Positions 46,104 to 56,325 of a DNA stretch of 64,000 bases are shown here, piece after piece. Numbering within the stretch: position 1 is the stretch's first letter; each line of letters starts with the position of its first letter. This DNA is from Herbaspirillum sp. Sphag64. GTDB lineage: Bacteria > Pseudomonadota > Gammaproteobacteria > Burkholderiales > Burkholderiaceae_D. A program made the position numbers and the translations under genes. Under the pieces are notes generated by a model. It was not told the origin of the DNA and searched no databases. It saw only the letters and a program-made list of their open reading frames with translations. Where the stretch lies: contig NZ_JACHYE010000003.1 in assembly GCF_014192645.1 (NCBI RefSeq), positions 62,001 through 126,000 of the forward strand, in the 5' to 3' direction.

Positions 46104-48710
46104 ATGCGTCTCGACAAACTCACGACTAAATTGCAGGAAGCTCTGGCAGATGCGCAGAGCCACGCGGTTGGTAACGATCACCAGTACATTGAGCCAGTAC
46201 ATCTGGTGCTGGCTTTGCTGGCACAGGATGATGGTGGTAGCCGGTCATTGCTGCAACGCGCCGGTGTCAACGTCGCCGGCTTGCAATCAGCATTGCAACA
46301 TGCGCTGACCCGACTGGCCAAGGTCAGCGGCAACGGTGGCGAAGTACAGATTGGCCGAGAATTGTCGGCCTTGCTCAATCTGGCGGACAAGGAAGCACAA
46401 AAGCATGGTGACCAGTTTGTTGCCAGCGAAATGGTCTTGCTGGGGCTGGTGGATGATAAATCGGACGCTGGTCGCTCCGCGCGCGAGAACGGGCTCAGCC
46501 GTAAATCGCTGGAGGCGGCGATCAGCGCCGTGCGCGGCGGTGCCAATGTGTCCTCGCAGCAGGATGAAGGACAACGCGAGGCACTCAAGAAGTACACGCT
46601 TGACCTTACTGAACGCGCCCGTAATGGCAAGCTCGATCCGGTCATTGGTCGTGACGACGAAATCCGCCGGGCGATTCAGGTATTGCAACGCCGCAGCAAG
46701 AATAACCCAGTACTCATTGGTGAGCCGGGCGTCGGTAAAACCGCGATCGTCGAAGGCCTGGCGCAGCGTATTGTCAGTGGCGAGGTGCCTGATAGCCTGA
46801 AATCCAAGCGTGTACTGTCGCTGGATATGGCGGCGCTGCTCGCTGGTGCCAAATATCGTGGCGAGTTCGAAGAGCGGCTCAAGGCTGTCCTTAAGGAAAT
46901 CGCCCAAGACGAAGGGCAAACCATTGTCTTCATTGATGAGTTGCACACCATGGTTGGTGCCGGTAAGGCAGAAGGCGCAATGGATGCCGGCAATATGCTC
47001 AAGCCCGCATTGGCCCGCGGCGAGTTGCATTGCGTCGGGGCGACTACGCTCGACGAATATCGTAAATACATTGAAAAGGATGCCGCCCTGGAGCGGCGTT
47101 TCCAGAAGATTCTGGTCGATGAGCCCAGCGTCGAAGCGACCATCGCCATCTTGCGCGGTCTGCAGGAAAAATACGAAGTGCACCATGGCGTCGACATCAC
47201 CGACCCGGCCATTGTTGCCGCAGCCGAGTTGTCGCATCGCTACATCACCGACCGTTTTCTGCCAGACAAAGCCATTGACCTGATCGACGAAGCAGCATCG
47301 AAGATCAAGATCGAAATCGACTCCAAGCCGGAAGTGATGGACAAGCTGGACCGTCGTCTGATTCAGCTCAAGATCGAGCGTGAAGCTGTCAAGCGCGAAA
47401 AAGATGAAGCCTCGCAAAAGCGCCTGGCACTGATTGAGGAAGAGATCGTCCGACTGGAACGCGAATACGCTGATCTGGAAGAAATCTGGAAGGCCGAGAA
47501 GGCTAGTGTGCAAGGCAGCCAGCACCTGAAGGAAGAAATCGAACGGGTTCGGCTGCTGATGGATGAGGCAACGCGCAAGAGTGACTGGCAAAAGGTCTCT
47601 GAGCTCAAGTACGGCAAGCTGGCTGAGCTTGAGCAGGCGCTGGAGGCGCAGAACAAGCGCGATGCCGCTGCAGGTGCAGAGGCGGCTAATCAGCCGGGTA
47701 GCAAACCCAGACTGGTGCGCACGCAGGTCGGTGCGGAAGAAATTGCCGAAATTGTTGCCCGTGCCACCGGGATTCCTGTTTCGCGGATGATGCAGGGCGA
47801 GCGCGAAAAATTGCTGCACATGGAAGATGTGCTGCATCAGCGCGTGGTTGGTCAGGATGAGGCGATTGTTGCGGTGTCCGATGCAATCCGTCGCTCCCGC
47901 GCGGGTCTTGGCGACCCTGATAAGCCTTATGGCTCCTTCATGTTCCTGGGACCGACCGGCGTGGGGAAGACCGAGTTGTGCAAGGCCTTGGCGTCCTATC
48001 TGTTTGATACCGAAGAGGCGATGATAAGGATCGACATGAGTGAATTCATGGAGAAGCATTCCGTCGCCCGCCTGATCGGTGCACCACCTGGTTACGTTGG
48101 CTATGAAGAAGGTGGCTATCTGACCGAGGCGGTCCGGCGCAAGCCTTACAGCGTGATTCTGCTCGATGAAATTGAGAAGGCGCATCCGGATGTTTTCAAC
48201 GTCTTGCTGCAGGTGCTTGATGATGGTCGCATGACCGATGGTCAGGGCCGTACGGTAGACTTCAAGAATACGGTTATCGTGATGACCTCCAATCTTGGTT
48301 CACACAAGATTCAGGCCATGGAAGAGAGCGATCCAGCCTTGGTCAAGATGGCAGTCATGGCGGAGGTGAAGTTGCACTTCCGGCCGGAGTTCATCAATCG
48401 GGTCGATGAAATTGTGGTGTTCCACGCGCTCGACGAAAAGAACATCGGTGCGATTGCCAAGATTCAGTTGCAGATTCTGCAGCAACGACTAGCCAAACTC
48501 GATATCGGGCTGGTGGTGACGGACAGCGGTTTGCAAAAGATTGCGGAGGCCGGTTTCGATCCTGTCTATGGCGCGCGACCCTTGAAGCGGGCGATTCAGC
48601 AGGAAATCGAGAATCCGTTGTCAAAACTGATTCTGCAAGGCAAATTTGGTCCCAAGGATGTGGTCCATGTGCGCGTCTCTCATGGTGAGTTGACGTTTGA
48701 ATCAAGCTGA
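46104..48710 (+). CDS. clpB: ATP-dependent disaggregase ClpB
   Basis: An 868-residue AAA+ chaperone that threads aggregated proteins with DnaK. The N-domain is followed by NBD1 with Walker A GEPGVGKT at 206-213. The long coiled-coil middle domain spans about residues 400-530 ([12 protein letters not shown] and similar). NBD2 has Walker A GPTGVGKT at 616-623. No ClpP-binding loop of the ClpA type is seen, as expected. GGAG stands 8 bases before the ATG. A heat-shock promoter and a strong terminator flank it. Confidence 0.97.
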   Translation: MRLDKLTTKLQEALADAQSHAVGNDHQYIEPVHLVLALLAQDDGGSRSLLQRAGVNVAGLQSALQHALTRLAKVSGNGGEVQIGRELSALLNLADKEAQKHGDQFVASEMVLLGLVDDKSDAGRSARENGLSRKSLEAAISAVRGGANVSSQQDEGQREALKKYTLDLTERARNGKLDPVIGRDDEIRRAIQVLQRRSKNNPVLIGEPGVGKTAIVEGLAQRIVSGEVPDSLKSKRVLSLDMAALLAGAKYRGEFEERLKAVLKEIAQDEGQTIVFIDELHTMVGAGKAEGAMDAGNMLKPALARGELHCVGATTLDEYRKYIEKDAALERRFQKILVDEPSVEATIAILRGLQEKYEVHHGVDITDPAIVAAAELSHRYITDRFLPDKAIDLIDEAASKIKIEIDSKPEVMDKLDRRLIQLKIEREAVKREKDEASQKRLALIEEEIVRLEREYADLEEIWKAEKASVQGSQHLKEEIERVRLLMDEATRKSDWQKVSELKYGKLAELEQALEAQNKRDAAAGAEAANQPGSKPRLVRTQVGAEEIAEIVARATGIPVSRMMQGEREKLLHMEDVLHQRVVGQDEAIVAVSDAIRRSRAGLGDPDKPYGSFMFLGPTGVGKTELCKALASYLFDTEEAMIRIDMSEFMEKHSVARLIGAPPGYVGYEEGGYLTEAVRRKPYSVILLDEIEKAHPDVFNVLLQVLDDGRMTDGQGRTVDFKNTVIVMTSNLGSHKIQAMEESDPALVKMAVMAEVKLHFRPEFINRVDEIVVFHALDEKNIGAIAKIQLQILQQRLAKLDIGLVVTDSGLQKIAEAGFDPVYGARPLKRAIQQEIENPLSKLILQGKFGPKDVVHVRVSHGELTFESS

Positions 48711-48773
48711 CGCTAGCCTAAAACAGGCTTGGTGCACTCAATAGCAGTAGCGGCCAACGTTGTAAATATGCCG

Positions 48774-48834
48774 TCCTGTCATCTGGAAAATCGCCGAACT
48801 GGCGCTCTCTTTCCAGATGGCAGGATTTTTTTTT
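48774..48834 (+). terminator. Strong terminator after clpB
   Basis: TCCTGTCATCTGGAAA pairs with TTTCCAGATGGCAGGA (16 pairs, one wobble) around a 20-base loop, followed by nine T. It starts 64 bases after the clpB stop. Confidence 0.92.
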
Positions 48835-48991
48835 ATTTAACGATTAAACTAGTGAGCCTGTCTGTAAAAGATAAGCAGTCTCGCGGGCGTACCGAAAACC
48901 TCAAAAGGGTTGTCGTAAGCGCCGACTAAAAACAACAAGATGAAAAATGTAATCTCAACATGATGCCGTTTTCAGTGCAGGGAGTGGAACT

Positions 48992-50767
48992 CTGAAGCAA
49001 TCGTCCTTACAGCGGCTGTTCATTCTGCCTTTTATCTTTCTGATGCTGTGTCTTGCTGTCACGATAGGCTGGTTTCTCTATCGTGCCAGCGATGATGCGA
49101 CCGAGGTGCTGGCGCGCGACTCCCTGATGGAAATCATGGGGCGCGTCGGGCAGGCGACTGATCGCCAGTTGCAAGCTGCGCGAGGCGCACTGCTGGTGGT
49201 TGCGCCTGCGGTGATCAAGCCCGCATATGGGCATGATCCGGGTTTGTTTATTCCTTTTCCGCACGATTTTGCAGCTATCGAAGAGCGTTTGTGGATTGCT
49301 GATGGCTTGTCCAGGGAACCGACCTATGTCTATTTTGGCGCGGAGGATGGCAGTTTCATTGGCCTGCGCAGAGATATTCACAACCATTACATGTTCACGC
49401 GTCGGGACAAGGAAAACAGAAGCTATCTTTATTCGTTAGAGGGGCCAGGCGCCAAGCTCGATCCGATTCTCAATCAGAATTTTGATCCACGGACCCGGCC
49501 CTGGTACATCCACGCGATGGAGCGTCAACAAGAGACCTGGTCTCCGGTATATAGCGACTTTCGCACCAAGCGTCTTGGCATCACCTTGTCCAAGCCGGTC
49601 TATGGGCCGGGACGCGTGCCGGTGGGCGTGGTGGGCAGCAGTATTGGTCTGAACCGGCTCAGTGATTTTCTGGCGGCGCAACAGTTCACGCATGGTGAAG
49701 TGGTGTTCATCATCGAGCAAAACGGCAATCTGGTAGCGACATCGGTTGATGAGCCGATCCACCATTTTGAAAACGATATCCTGGTTCGCCACAGTGCCAG
49801 CCAAAGTCGCTCTCCCATGGTGCGGCAGGCTTATGCCCACTTGCTGGATCTGCTGGAAAAGCGTGAACTGGTACCGGGACAACTGTTGGTGACCCGTTTG
49901 CAGGGCGATGCGTCATCGATTGAGCTGGCCTACCGTCTGCATCACGATGATGCCGGTCTGGACTGGATTGAGGTGAGTGCCGTAAGTCGTCTCGGGTTCC
50001 TCGGATCCGTTACCGGCGGCGTCTACCAGACACTATTACTGGGGCTGGTGGCCGTCTGCATGACATTTGTGCTGGGTTTTGCCATTTTGCGCTGGGTCTT
50101 GCGGGATATTCGCAAGTTGACGCTGGCGGCCAAATCGATTGGCAATGGTGAGCCTTTTGTCCCCCTCAACATTGACCGTAAAGATGAAATTGGTCAGCTG
50201 GCGCAGAGCTTCCAGGAGATGGAGCACAATTTGCGTACTGATCGTCTGACCGGCGTGCTCAATCGTGACTCCTTCTTCGCTCAGATTGATTTTCGTTGCA
50301 AGCGTGGTAATCCCGGTGTACCGGTTCAATTCGCCCTGCTGTTTATCGATCTCGACAAGTTCAAGGAAATCAACGACCAGTTCGGTCATGACGAGGGCGA
50401 TCGGGTCTTGATGGCGGCTGCAGTACACCTCCAGCATGCGCTGCGCAAGGACGATGCGGTTGCCCGTTTTGGTGGCGACGAATTTGTAATTTATCTCGAT
50501 GGTGTGGCCGACGAAGACGTTGCCAAGTCCATTGCTGAGAAGGTCCGTCATTGTCTGAATCAGCCGATTGCCGGCCGTGACGGAGTCAGTCTGTCCATCG
50601 ATGCATCGATTGGTGTCGCGCTGTTCCCCCGGGACGGACTGGATATGGAGACCCTGATGCGGGTGGCCGATGCTCGCATGTTTGACCAGAAACGTATCCA
50701 CCGGATCTTGTCGCCGCAAGACCCGGCGCGTGCGCATCCAAAATCGCAATCCATTGCGGATGCGTGA
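48992..50767 (+). CDS. Membrane diguanylate cyclase with extracytoplasmic Cache-type sensor
   Basis: The protein has an N-terminal helix, a periplasmic sensor of about 280 residues with dCACHE character (DPRTRPWYIHAMERQQE region), and a second helix (LLGLVAVCMTFVLGFAILRW). A HAMP linker and a GGDEF domain follow. GGDEF is intact at residues 494-498 and the inhibitory RxxD site precedes it by five residues; no EAL domain is present. No ATG, GTG or TTG lies in frame upstream of 49043, and that ATG would cut the first helix to 12 residues. A CTG at 48992 with GGGAG 7 bases upstream is therefore the likely start, giving 591 residues. Confidence 0.85.
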   Translation: MKQSSLQRLFILPFIFLMLCLAVTIGWFLYRASDDATEVLARDSLMEIMGRVGQATDRQLQAARGALLVVAPAVIKPAYGHDPGLFIPFPHDFAAIEERLWIADGLSREPTYVYFGAEDGSFIGLRRDIHNHYMFTRRDKENRSYLYSLEGPGAKLDPILNQNFDPRTRPWYIHAMERQQETWSPVYSDFRTKRLGITLSKPVYGPGRVPVGVVGSSIGLNRLSDFLAAQQFTHGEVVFIIEQNGNLVATSVDEPIHHFENDILVRHSASQSRSPMVRQAYAHLLDLLEKRELVPGQLLVTRLQGDASSIELAYRLHHDDAGLDWIEVSAVSRLGFLGSVTGGVYQTLLLGLVAVCMTFVLGFAILRWVLRDIRKLTLAAKSIGNGEPFVPLNIDRKDEIGQLAQSFQEMEHNLRTDRLTGVLNRDSFFAQIDFRCKRGNPGVPVQFALLFIDLDKFKEINDQFGHDEGDRVLMAAAVHLQHALRKDDAVARFGGDEFVIYLDGVADEDVAKSIAEKVRHCLNQPIAGRDGVSLSIDASIGVALFPRDGLDMETLMRVADARMFDQKRIHRILSPQDPARAHPKSQSIADA

Positions 50768-51700
50768 TTACAGCAGCGCCACGCTGGCCAAGTTTAGATA
50801 GCTGGTCTCCCGTGTGGACGCAATAAAATCGGTCAGGTAGGTTTTGGCTGACAGGGCAGGCAAGCAGGCGGCATAGAGCTTGCCGGTCAGTCCGTCGGAC
50901 GTGATGCGTTTTGCTAGTACATAGTCCCGGTTCAGATAGTTTTGTGCTGCCCACAGCGGTAAGGTGGCAATGCCGCGGCGACTGGCAACCAATTGCAACA
51001 TGGCGACGGTCAGTTCGGTGGTGCGACGGGCCGGATTGATGCCTGCGGGTTTGAGAACCTGCCTCACCACGTCCAGCATGTCGTCCGGCACCGGATAGGT
51101 GATCAGCGTATCGGTCGCAAAGTCGGCTGCCTCCAGATAGTCCTTGCCTGCAAGCGGATGGTCGTGCGCCAGTAGCGCCACAATTTCAAATCCGAACAGC
51201 GCGTGGTAGTCGACCTCCTCATCGGGATCGGCCTCCGACACAATCGCCAGCTCAGCCCGTTGCCCGTAAAGCAGACCGACCGGATCAGCCTGAAAACCGG
51301 AGACAATATCCAGATCAACCTCAGGCCAGCGTCGCCGAAATACATCCATCGATGGCATCAGCCAGTCAAAACAGGTATGGCACTCCACTGCAATGCGCAA
51401 CGGTCCAGCTTCACCTTGCTGTAGCCGTGCCAGATCCCGTTCTGCCTCTGCCACACGCGGCAATACCTCTACCGCTAGCCTTAGCAATCGGTCTCCTGCC
51501 GGGGTGAACCGGATGGGTACCGACTTGCGCTCAAACAAGGCGGCACCGTGATGGTCTTCAAGTTGCTTGAGCTGATGGGATAGTGCCGATTGCGTCACAT
51601 TGAGCAAGGTTGCCGCGCGCAGCAGATTTCCGGCTTCTTTCAACGCTTGCAAGGTTTTCAGGTGACGCAATTCGAGAATGCTGGAGAGTCCTGTTGGCAT
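50768..51700 (-). CDS. metR: LysR-family regulator MetR
   Basis: A 310-residue LysR regulator matching MetR, the homocysteine-responsive activator of methionine genes. The winged helix begins LELRHLKTLQALKEAGNLLR and includes VTQSALSHQLKQLEDHHGAA, typical of MetR. IAVECHTCFDWLMPSMDVFR starts the effector domain. It is divergent from a MetE-like gene across 107 bases, the standard metR-metE layout. The start at 51700 is the first ATG of the frame. Confidence 0.88.
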   Translation of the reverse strand: MPTGLSSILELRHLKTLQALKEAGNLLRAATLLNVTQSALSHQLKQLEDHHGAALFERKSVPIRFTPAGDRLLRLAVEVLPRVAEAERDLARLQQGEAGPLRIAVECHTCFDWLMPSMDVFRRRWPEVDLDIVSGFQADPVGLLYGQRAELAIVSEADPDEEVDYHALFGFEIVALLAHDHPLAGKDYLEAADFATDTLITYPVPDDMLDVVRQVLKPAGINPARRTTELTVAMLQLVASRRGIATLPLWAAQNYLNRDYVLAKRITSDGLTGKLYAACLPALSAKTYLTDFIASTRETSYLNLASVALL

Positions 51701-51807
51701 TATTAGTAAAATTCAAGTTGATTCTTAAAATTTATCGTTTGAATCATAGTGGATGTGCGCGCAAGATGCCAGCCTGATAGTGAATATGAATAAACGAGGA
51801 TCAGGTG
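51701..51807. promoter_or_regulatory. metR / metE-like divergent control region
   Basis: The gap is AT-rich. GATTC (51720-51724) and GAATC (51741-51745) are inverted with a 16-base spacer. This is a loose match to MetR-type sites, whose known core is TGAA-N5-TTCA; no perfect core is present. Confidence 0.35.
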
Positions 51808-53832
51808 ATGGCATTGAAAGATCAGGGGCAGATCGCCCACGTCTTGGGTTTTCCGCGCATTGGCGCGCAACGGGAACTCCCTCAGGCCTGGCAGGCGTTC
51901 TGCGACGGCGATAGTGACCTGGCAGCGGTGAAGGCAAGCGGTGCAACGTTAAGAGCGCGTCACTGGCAATGGCAGGCCGAGGCTGGATTGGACTTTGTCT
52001 GCGTGGGGGACTTTGCCTGGTACGATCAGGTGCTCAATACGCTGACCTTGCTGGGGGCGTTGCCGACGCGTTTCGGGCTTGATCCGTCTACGCTGGATTT
52101 ATATGGTTGCCGCCATCTGGTGGAGGGAGAGGAACATCAGCCGGCGATGCAATTGCGCTCCTGGTTCGATACCAATACCTGTTATCTGCAGCCCGAATGG
52201 ACCAGCGATGTGCGTTTCGACGGCGGTGTTGACTGGCTGTTTGATGAAGTACAAGAAGCACAGCAGCAAGGCTATCGACCCAAGGTCGTCCTCATCGGCC
52301 CATTGACTCTGTTGTGGCTCGGTAAAACCTGTGGCGATCTGGACAATGCACTGGACTTGCTGCCGCAGGCCATTGCGGGCTATGTCAGCGTGCTTGGGCG
52401 GTTGCGGACACAGGGCGTAGAGTTGGTGCAGCTTGATGAGCCTGTGCTGGCAGCGGGTCTGCCGTCGTCATGGCGGGATGCCTTGACGACCGCTTATGCG
52501 ACACTGGCCGCCGTCGCACCCGAACTATTGCTGACAACCTACTTCGGCGCCGTTGATACGGAGATGTCGCTCTTGGCTAGCCTGCCAGTTGCGGGCATCC
52601 ACATCGATGGCGTGACTGAGGCGAAGCAACTTGCGGCCTTTGCCGCAGTATGGCCGCAGGACAAGGTGCTGTCGGTTGGCATGATTGACGGCCGCAATAT
52701 CTGGCGCTGCGATCTGGATGCCGCATTGACGGCACTCCAGCCACTATCGATGCGTCTTGGACAGCGGCTCTGGCTGGCATCAAGTTGCTCGCTGCTGCAC
52801 GTGCCAGTGGATGTGACGACTGAGGGCAAGCTCGACGCCGAGCTCAGGAGCTGGCTGGCCTTTGCCCGTCAGAAGCTCGATGAAGTTCACTGTCTCAGGC
52901 AACTTCTTCAGTTTGGCGCCGCCGCTGAGACCGCAACAACAACCCTGATGGCGAGCCGCGCGGCGCTGGTTGCGCGCAAGAAATCTCCCCGCATACGCAA
53001 TGCGCTGGTACAACGCCGTCTAGCGCAGCTCGGCACAGACGACACGCGACGCACAGCCAGTTCTGCTACCCGCAGTGCGCTACAACAGGCACGCTGGACG
53101 TCGGCGATTTCAAATGACATAGAGGTCGCGCCACAGCATCGGGCAGCCATACAAGCATTGCGGGCAGCACATCTGGCTAGCGAAATCGGTTTTGTAGAGT
53201 ATTTGGAACGGCTACGAGAAGCGATCACCGAGGAGATGGGCAGGCAAGAGGCTGCGGGTCAGGACTATCTGGTCCAGAGTGCGACGCTGGGCCAGGACGG
53301 TGTCTCTTACTTTGCCCAGCAGCTCTGGGGCTTTGCCATCACCAGTAATGGCTGGGTGCAGCAACATGGCAGTAACTGCCTTAAGCCACCTTTGGTCTAC
53401 GGCGATGTTTACCGCCCCGAAGCGATTTGCGTTCCCTCCATGCAATTTGCTCAGAGCCTGACGCATAAACCGGTCAAAGTCGTCCTGTGTGGGCCTCTGC
53501 AGCTATTACAGGGCGCTTTTGTTCGCGATGATTTGCCGCGTGCAACGATCGCTTTGCAGATTGCACTGGCGCTACGCGACGAGCTTGCAGACCTGGAGCG
53601 CGCCGGGATTGGCATGATTTGCGTCGCTGAGCCCCAGCTTGTGCAGGGGATACCCTCTGCGCCGACACCGCGTGAAGACTACTTAATGTGGGCACAACAG
53701 GCCCTTAATCTCTGTATAGCCGGGGTCCGGGACATGACCCAGATGCATTTACATCTGGGTATGGCTGAAGATCAGACGATCAATGCGTCGCTGGCCGCGC
53801 TTGAAGTCGATCTACTGACGTTGGGTGGCTGA
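51808..53832 (+). CDS. MetE-like protein lacking catalytic residues (probable pseudoenzyme)
   Basis: A 674-residue homologue of cobalamin-independent methionine synthase. The N-terminal barrel is well conserved (HVLGFPRIGAQREL, VGDFAWYDQVLNTLTLLGAL, LWLASSCSLLHVPVDV). The C-terminal barrel keeps SNGWVQQHGSNCLKPP and IALALRDELADLERAGIGMI. Residues at key E. coli positions are changed: Glu484 to Ala492, Trp561 to Gly569, Asp599 to Ala607 and Cys643 to Gly651, with only the zinc His641 kept (His649). The protein stops at the position of zinc Glu665, losing about 87 residues with His694 and Cys726. E. coli positions are from memory. The frame is uninterrupted, GAGGA precedes the ATG by 7 bases, and metR is divergent. 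Catalysis is very unlikely. Confidence 0.85.
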   Translation: MALKDQGQIAHVLGFPRIGAQRELPQAWQAFCDGDSDLAAVKASGATLRARHWQWQAEAGLDFVCVGDFAWYDQVLNTLTLLGALPTRFGLDPSTLDLYGCRHLVEGEEHQPAMQLRSWFDTNTCYLQPEWTSDVRFDGGVDWLFDEVQEAQQQGYRPKVVLIGPLTLLWLGKTCGDLDNALDLLPQAIAGYVSVLGRLRTQGVELVQLDEPVLAAGLPSSWRDALTTAYATLAAVAPELLLTTYFGAVDTEMSLLASLPVAGIHIDGVTEAKQLAAFAAVWPQDKVLSVGMIDGRNIWRCDLDAALTALQPLSMRLGQRLWLASSCSLLHVPVDVTTEGKLDAELRSWLAFARQKLDEVHCLRQLLQFGAAAETATTTLMASRAALVARKKSPRIRNALVQRRLAQLGTDDTRRTASSATRSALQQARWTSAISNDIEVAPQHRAAIQALRAAHLASEIGFVEYLERLREAITEEMGRQEAAGQDYLVQSATLGQDGVSYFAQQLWGFAITSNGWVQQHGSNCLKPPLVYGDVYRPEAICVPSMQFAQSLTHKPVKVVLCGPLQLLQGAFVRDDLPRATIALQIALALRDELADLERAGIGMICVAEPQLVQGIPSAPTPREDYLMWAQQALNLCIAGVRDMTQMHLHLGMAEDQTINASLAALEVDLLTLGG

Positions 53833-53845
53833 GCTTATGGACGAG

Positions 53846-56062
53846 CTAATTCCCTGCAGACTGCCGTAGAACCATATCGATTGCGGTCGTTTGCGTCACA
53901 ATCTGTTGTAGATCGGCATCGAGCAGCAGCGTTCGGCGCTGAAAGGTATGCCAACCCGACCAGTTCCGCACTTCCTCAGATGGCGGCTCAATGTCGGTAG
54001 CAGCGGTGCCGCTGCCTGCAGGCTTTGCTGCCGCAGCTTCCAGCGACGTTTTGCCTGACGGCGCTAAAATTTGTTGCGCCATCTGCAGGTAATGAGTCGC
54101 ATCCTGGTAATTTTTTTCAATCAACTGATTGACTGCTACTCGGGGCAGCCCTTCGGCATGGCGGCGCAGCAGGATGCGCAGCGCCGCAACGTGGGCTGCT
54201 ACCAGATAGTTCTGGATTACAAAGCGGTTGATTTCCTGTACCGCATATTGCTTGCTGATCGGCTCATCCATCATCCGTACCTGCGCCGAGATCAAGGCTG
54301 CCAGACTATCCATGAAGCCCTTGCGGCAGACCCGGTAAAAGAAGTCATCTCCAACCCGGCCCTCAAGCATGTCCCGGCTAGCCTGAATATATCGATGGCT
54401 GGCACTGAGCACATTCCTGATCAGGCGCGGCAGATCGCGATATTCCCAGCTGGGCAGCACAAAACTGAACACAATCGCGATCAACACGCCGATGGTCGTA
54501 TCAATCAGACGTTCACCGACCACGCCGTGGTGACCTGCTGGCACCAGCATATTAAGCAGCATCAGGATCTGTACGGTGGCGGCGATGGCGGTATAGCGAT
54601 ACTTGATGTAATTGAACGCAGGAGAGGCCACACTGGCGACAAACAGCGCTGCCAGCAAACCCATTGTGTCATGCACGAAATGCAGGATCAGCGCGGTGAG
54701 TACACAGCCGATGATGGTACCGATCAGACGGTCCTGCAGGCGTTGTTTGGTGGTACTGAAATTGGGTTTGAGAATGATTACAATAGTCAGCACAATCCAG
54801 TAGCCATGCGACATATAGGGCAGACAAGAGGCAATCCAGAGTCCCGTTGAGACTGCCAGCGCAACCCGGATCGAGAAGCGGAAGATCGGCGACTGCCAAC
54901 GCAGGTTTGCCAGCAGCAAGCCAGCCTTGTATTTTTGCTGCGTGAGGAACGGGGTCATATCCGCACCCGGCAGGATCGGCAATGGATCGACCGGGCGCTG
55001 GGTCGCCAGATGGAGCTGCGTGATCCGTTCGATGATGTCCTGAATCTTGTTAGAGGTCACGCTCAGCAGGGTGAGGGCGTCGGTCGGAATGGAAGGGCTC
55101 GTACCGTCTTGCTGGCTTTGCTGCAACAGCTGCAGCTCATACTGGATTGCCCGCAGCTCCGCCTTGTAGTTGACGGTCGGCATCGAGGCACGCTTGCGTG
55201 TCACCGCATAGGCGATGGATTCGATGTCTTCAGCAGTCTTATTGGCCAGGTCACGCAGGAAGGTCATGACATCACAGTCACCAAAATGACTACGCAGCAG
55301 GGCGTAGTCAGCGTGGGTCGATAACACTTGCTCGTAAACCTCAAGCATACTCAGATGCACATTGACCAGCAGTCCATCCTGTTTGGTGTGCAGATCTCGC
55401 AATACCATGTCACGCGAAGCCTGCAGCTTGTCGGCAAGGACAATCTGCTGCCTTACCAGCAGATTGAACTGGGTATTAAGCTCACTATGCACATTGTAGA
55501 AATCAGCCTTGATACGCAGATAACGCGCCAGTTCGAACAAGGCTTCCGCCAGCACCTGCTGCTTGACGCGTCGACGCAGAAACCACGACACCACCATCGC
55601 GTAGGTAAGATAGCCCAGACCACCCGCAAGGAAAAAACCGGCATGCAGGAACGCTTCCTCGACCTTGAACTGGTTTTCCATCGACAGTGTCATGACCATC
55701 AGCGCGGCGAACTGGAGCGGCAGGCTCTTCTTGCCGTAGACCACGATCATGCTGGCCAGGAAGCTGACCAGTACCATCATCACGCTGACCAGCCAGCCAA
55801 TCGGTGCGCACAGGCTGATGAGCAGCATCACCAGCGTGCACAGCAGGACCCCGGCCAGCATTTCATTGAATTTGTGACGCAGCGGGCTGGGCAAGTCCAT
55901 CAGGCTGGTACACAGCGCACCAAGAAACACCGTCATGGTGGTTTGCATGTCCGCCAGATTGAATACCAGCATGGTCAGGCCGACCACACCGGTGGCAATG
56001 CGCAGGCCCGAATAAAAATAGTGACTGAAGAGGAAAGTACGAATATCCAGAGCGTAATGCAT
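53846..56062 (-). CDS. YccS-type FUSC family membrane protein
   Basis: A 738-residue inner-membrane protein with two helix bundles (residues about 15-165 and 395-545) separated by a soluble domain. VFLGALCTSLMDLPSPLRHK is the YccS/FUSC-like opening, and KPNFSTTKQRLQDRLIGTII is the FUSC motif of the second half. A helical C-terminal domain of about 170 residues follows. No HlyD or outer-membrane partner is adjacent, unlike the system at 39824-44821. Substrate unknown. It converges on the MetE-like gene with 13 bases between stops. Confidence 0.86.
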   Translation of the reverse strand: MHYALDIRTFLFSHYFYSGLRIATGVVGLTMLVFNLADMQTTMTVFLGALCTSLMDLPSPLRHKFNEMLAGVLLCTLVMLLISLCAPIGWLVSVMMVLVSFLASMIVVYGKKSLPLQFAALMVMTLSMENQFKVEEAFLHAGFFLAGGLGYLTYAMVVSWFLRRRVKQQVLAEALFELARYLRIKADFYNVHSELNTQFNLLVRQQIVLADKLQASRDMVLRDLHTKQDGLLVNVHLSMLEVYEQVLSTHADYALLRSHFGDCDVMTFLRDLANKTAEDIESIAYAVTRKRASMPTVNYKAELRAIQYELQLLQQSQQDGTSPSIPTDALTLLSVTSNKIQDIIERITQLHLATQRPVDPLPILPGADMTPFLTQQKYKAGLLLANLRWQSPIFRFSIRVALAVSTGLWIASCLPYMSHGYWIVLTIVIILKPNFSTTKQRLQDRLIGTIIGCVLTALILHFVHDTMGLLAALFVASVASPAFNYIKYRYTAIAATVQILMLLNMLVPAGHHGVVGERLIDTTIGVLIAIVFSFVLPSWEYRDLPRLIRNVLSASHRYIQASRDMLEGRVGDDFFYRVCRKGFMDSLAALISAQVRMMDEPISKQYAVQEINRFVIQNYLVAAHVAALRILLRRHAEGLPRVAVNQLIEKNYQDATHYLQMAQQILAPSGKTSLEAAAAKPAGSGTAATDIEPPSEEVRNWSGWHTFQRRTLLLDADLQQIVTQTTAIDMVLRQSAGN

Positions 56063-56325
56063 GGGGTCAGTCGGCGCAGGCGCCCTTAAATTTCTCGTTC
56101 GTCATTCTGACCTCTCTTGCTATTTTGTTCAACTCGTCTGCTTGTACCCAGGCGACCCGGTATGACGTAAAAATGGCGCAAAAATGACCTCATAAACCTG
56201 GCTTGTTCGGGGAACCCTGCAGAAGTAGGGGCATCAGAATTGTCTTAGTTGTGTCTGTAAAGTTGGTTTTTCATGATGCAAAATCCGCGTTTCATAATGT
56301 GGGATTGGCTGGGTGCGCAGCATCA

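Noticed and set aside
46287-48185. A 632-codon open frame on the minus strand, opposite clpB
   Set aside because: It is fully antisense to a certain ClpB. Its composition is rich in His, Arg and Gln as expected of codon-bias shadows, and it matches no family.
48729-48929. A 66-codon frame after clpB
   Set aside because: It runs straight through the clpB terminator hairpin and T-run, so it is not a plausible gene.
53833-53845. Frameshift explanation for the short MetE-like C-terminus
   Set aside because: Only 13 bases separate its stop from the convergent FUSC stop, and no other frame there encodes the missing MetE residues; the end is absent rather than shifted.
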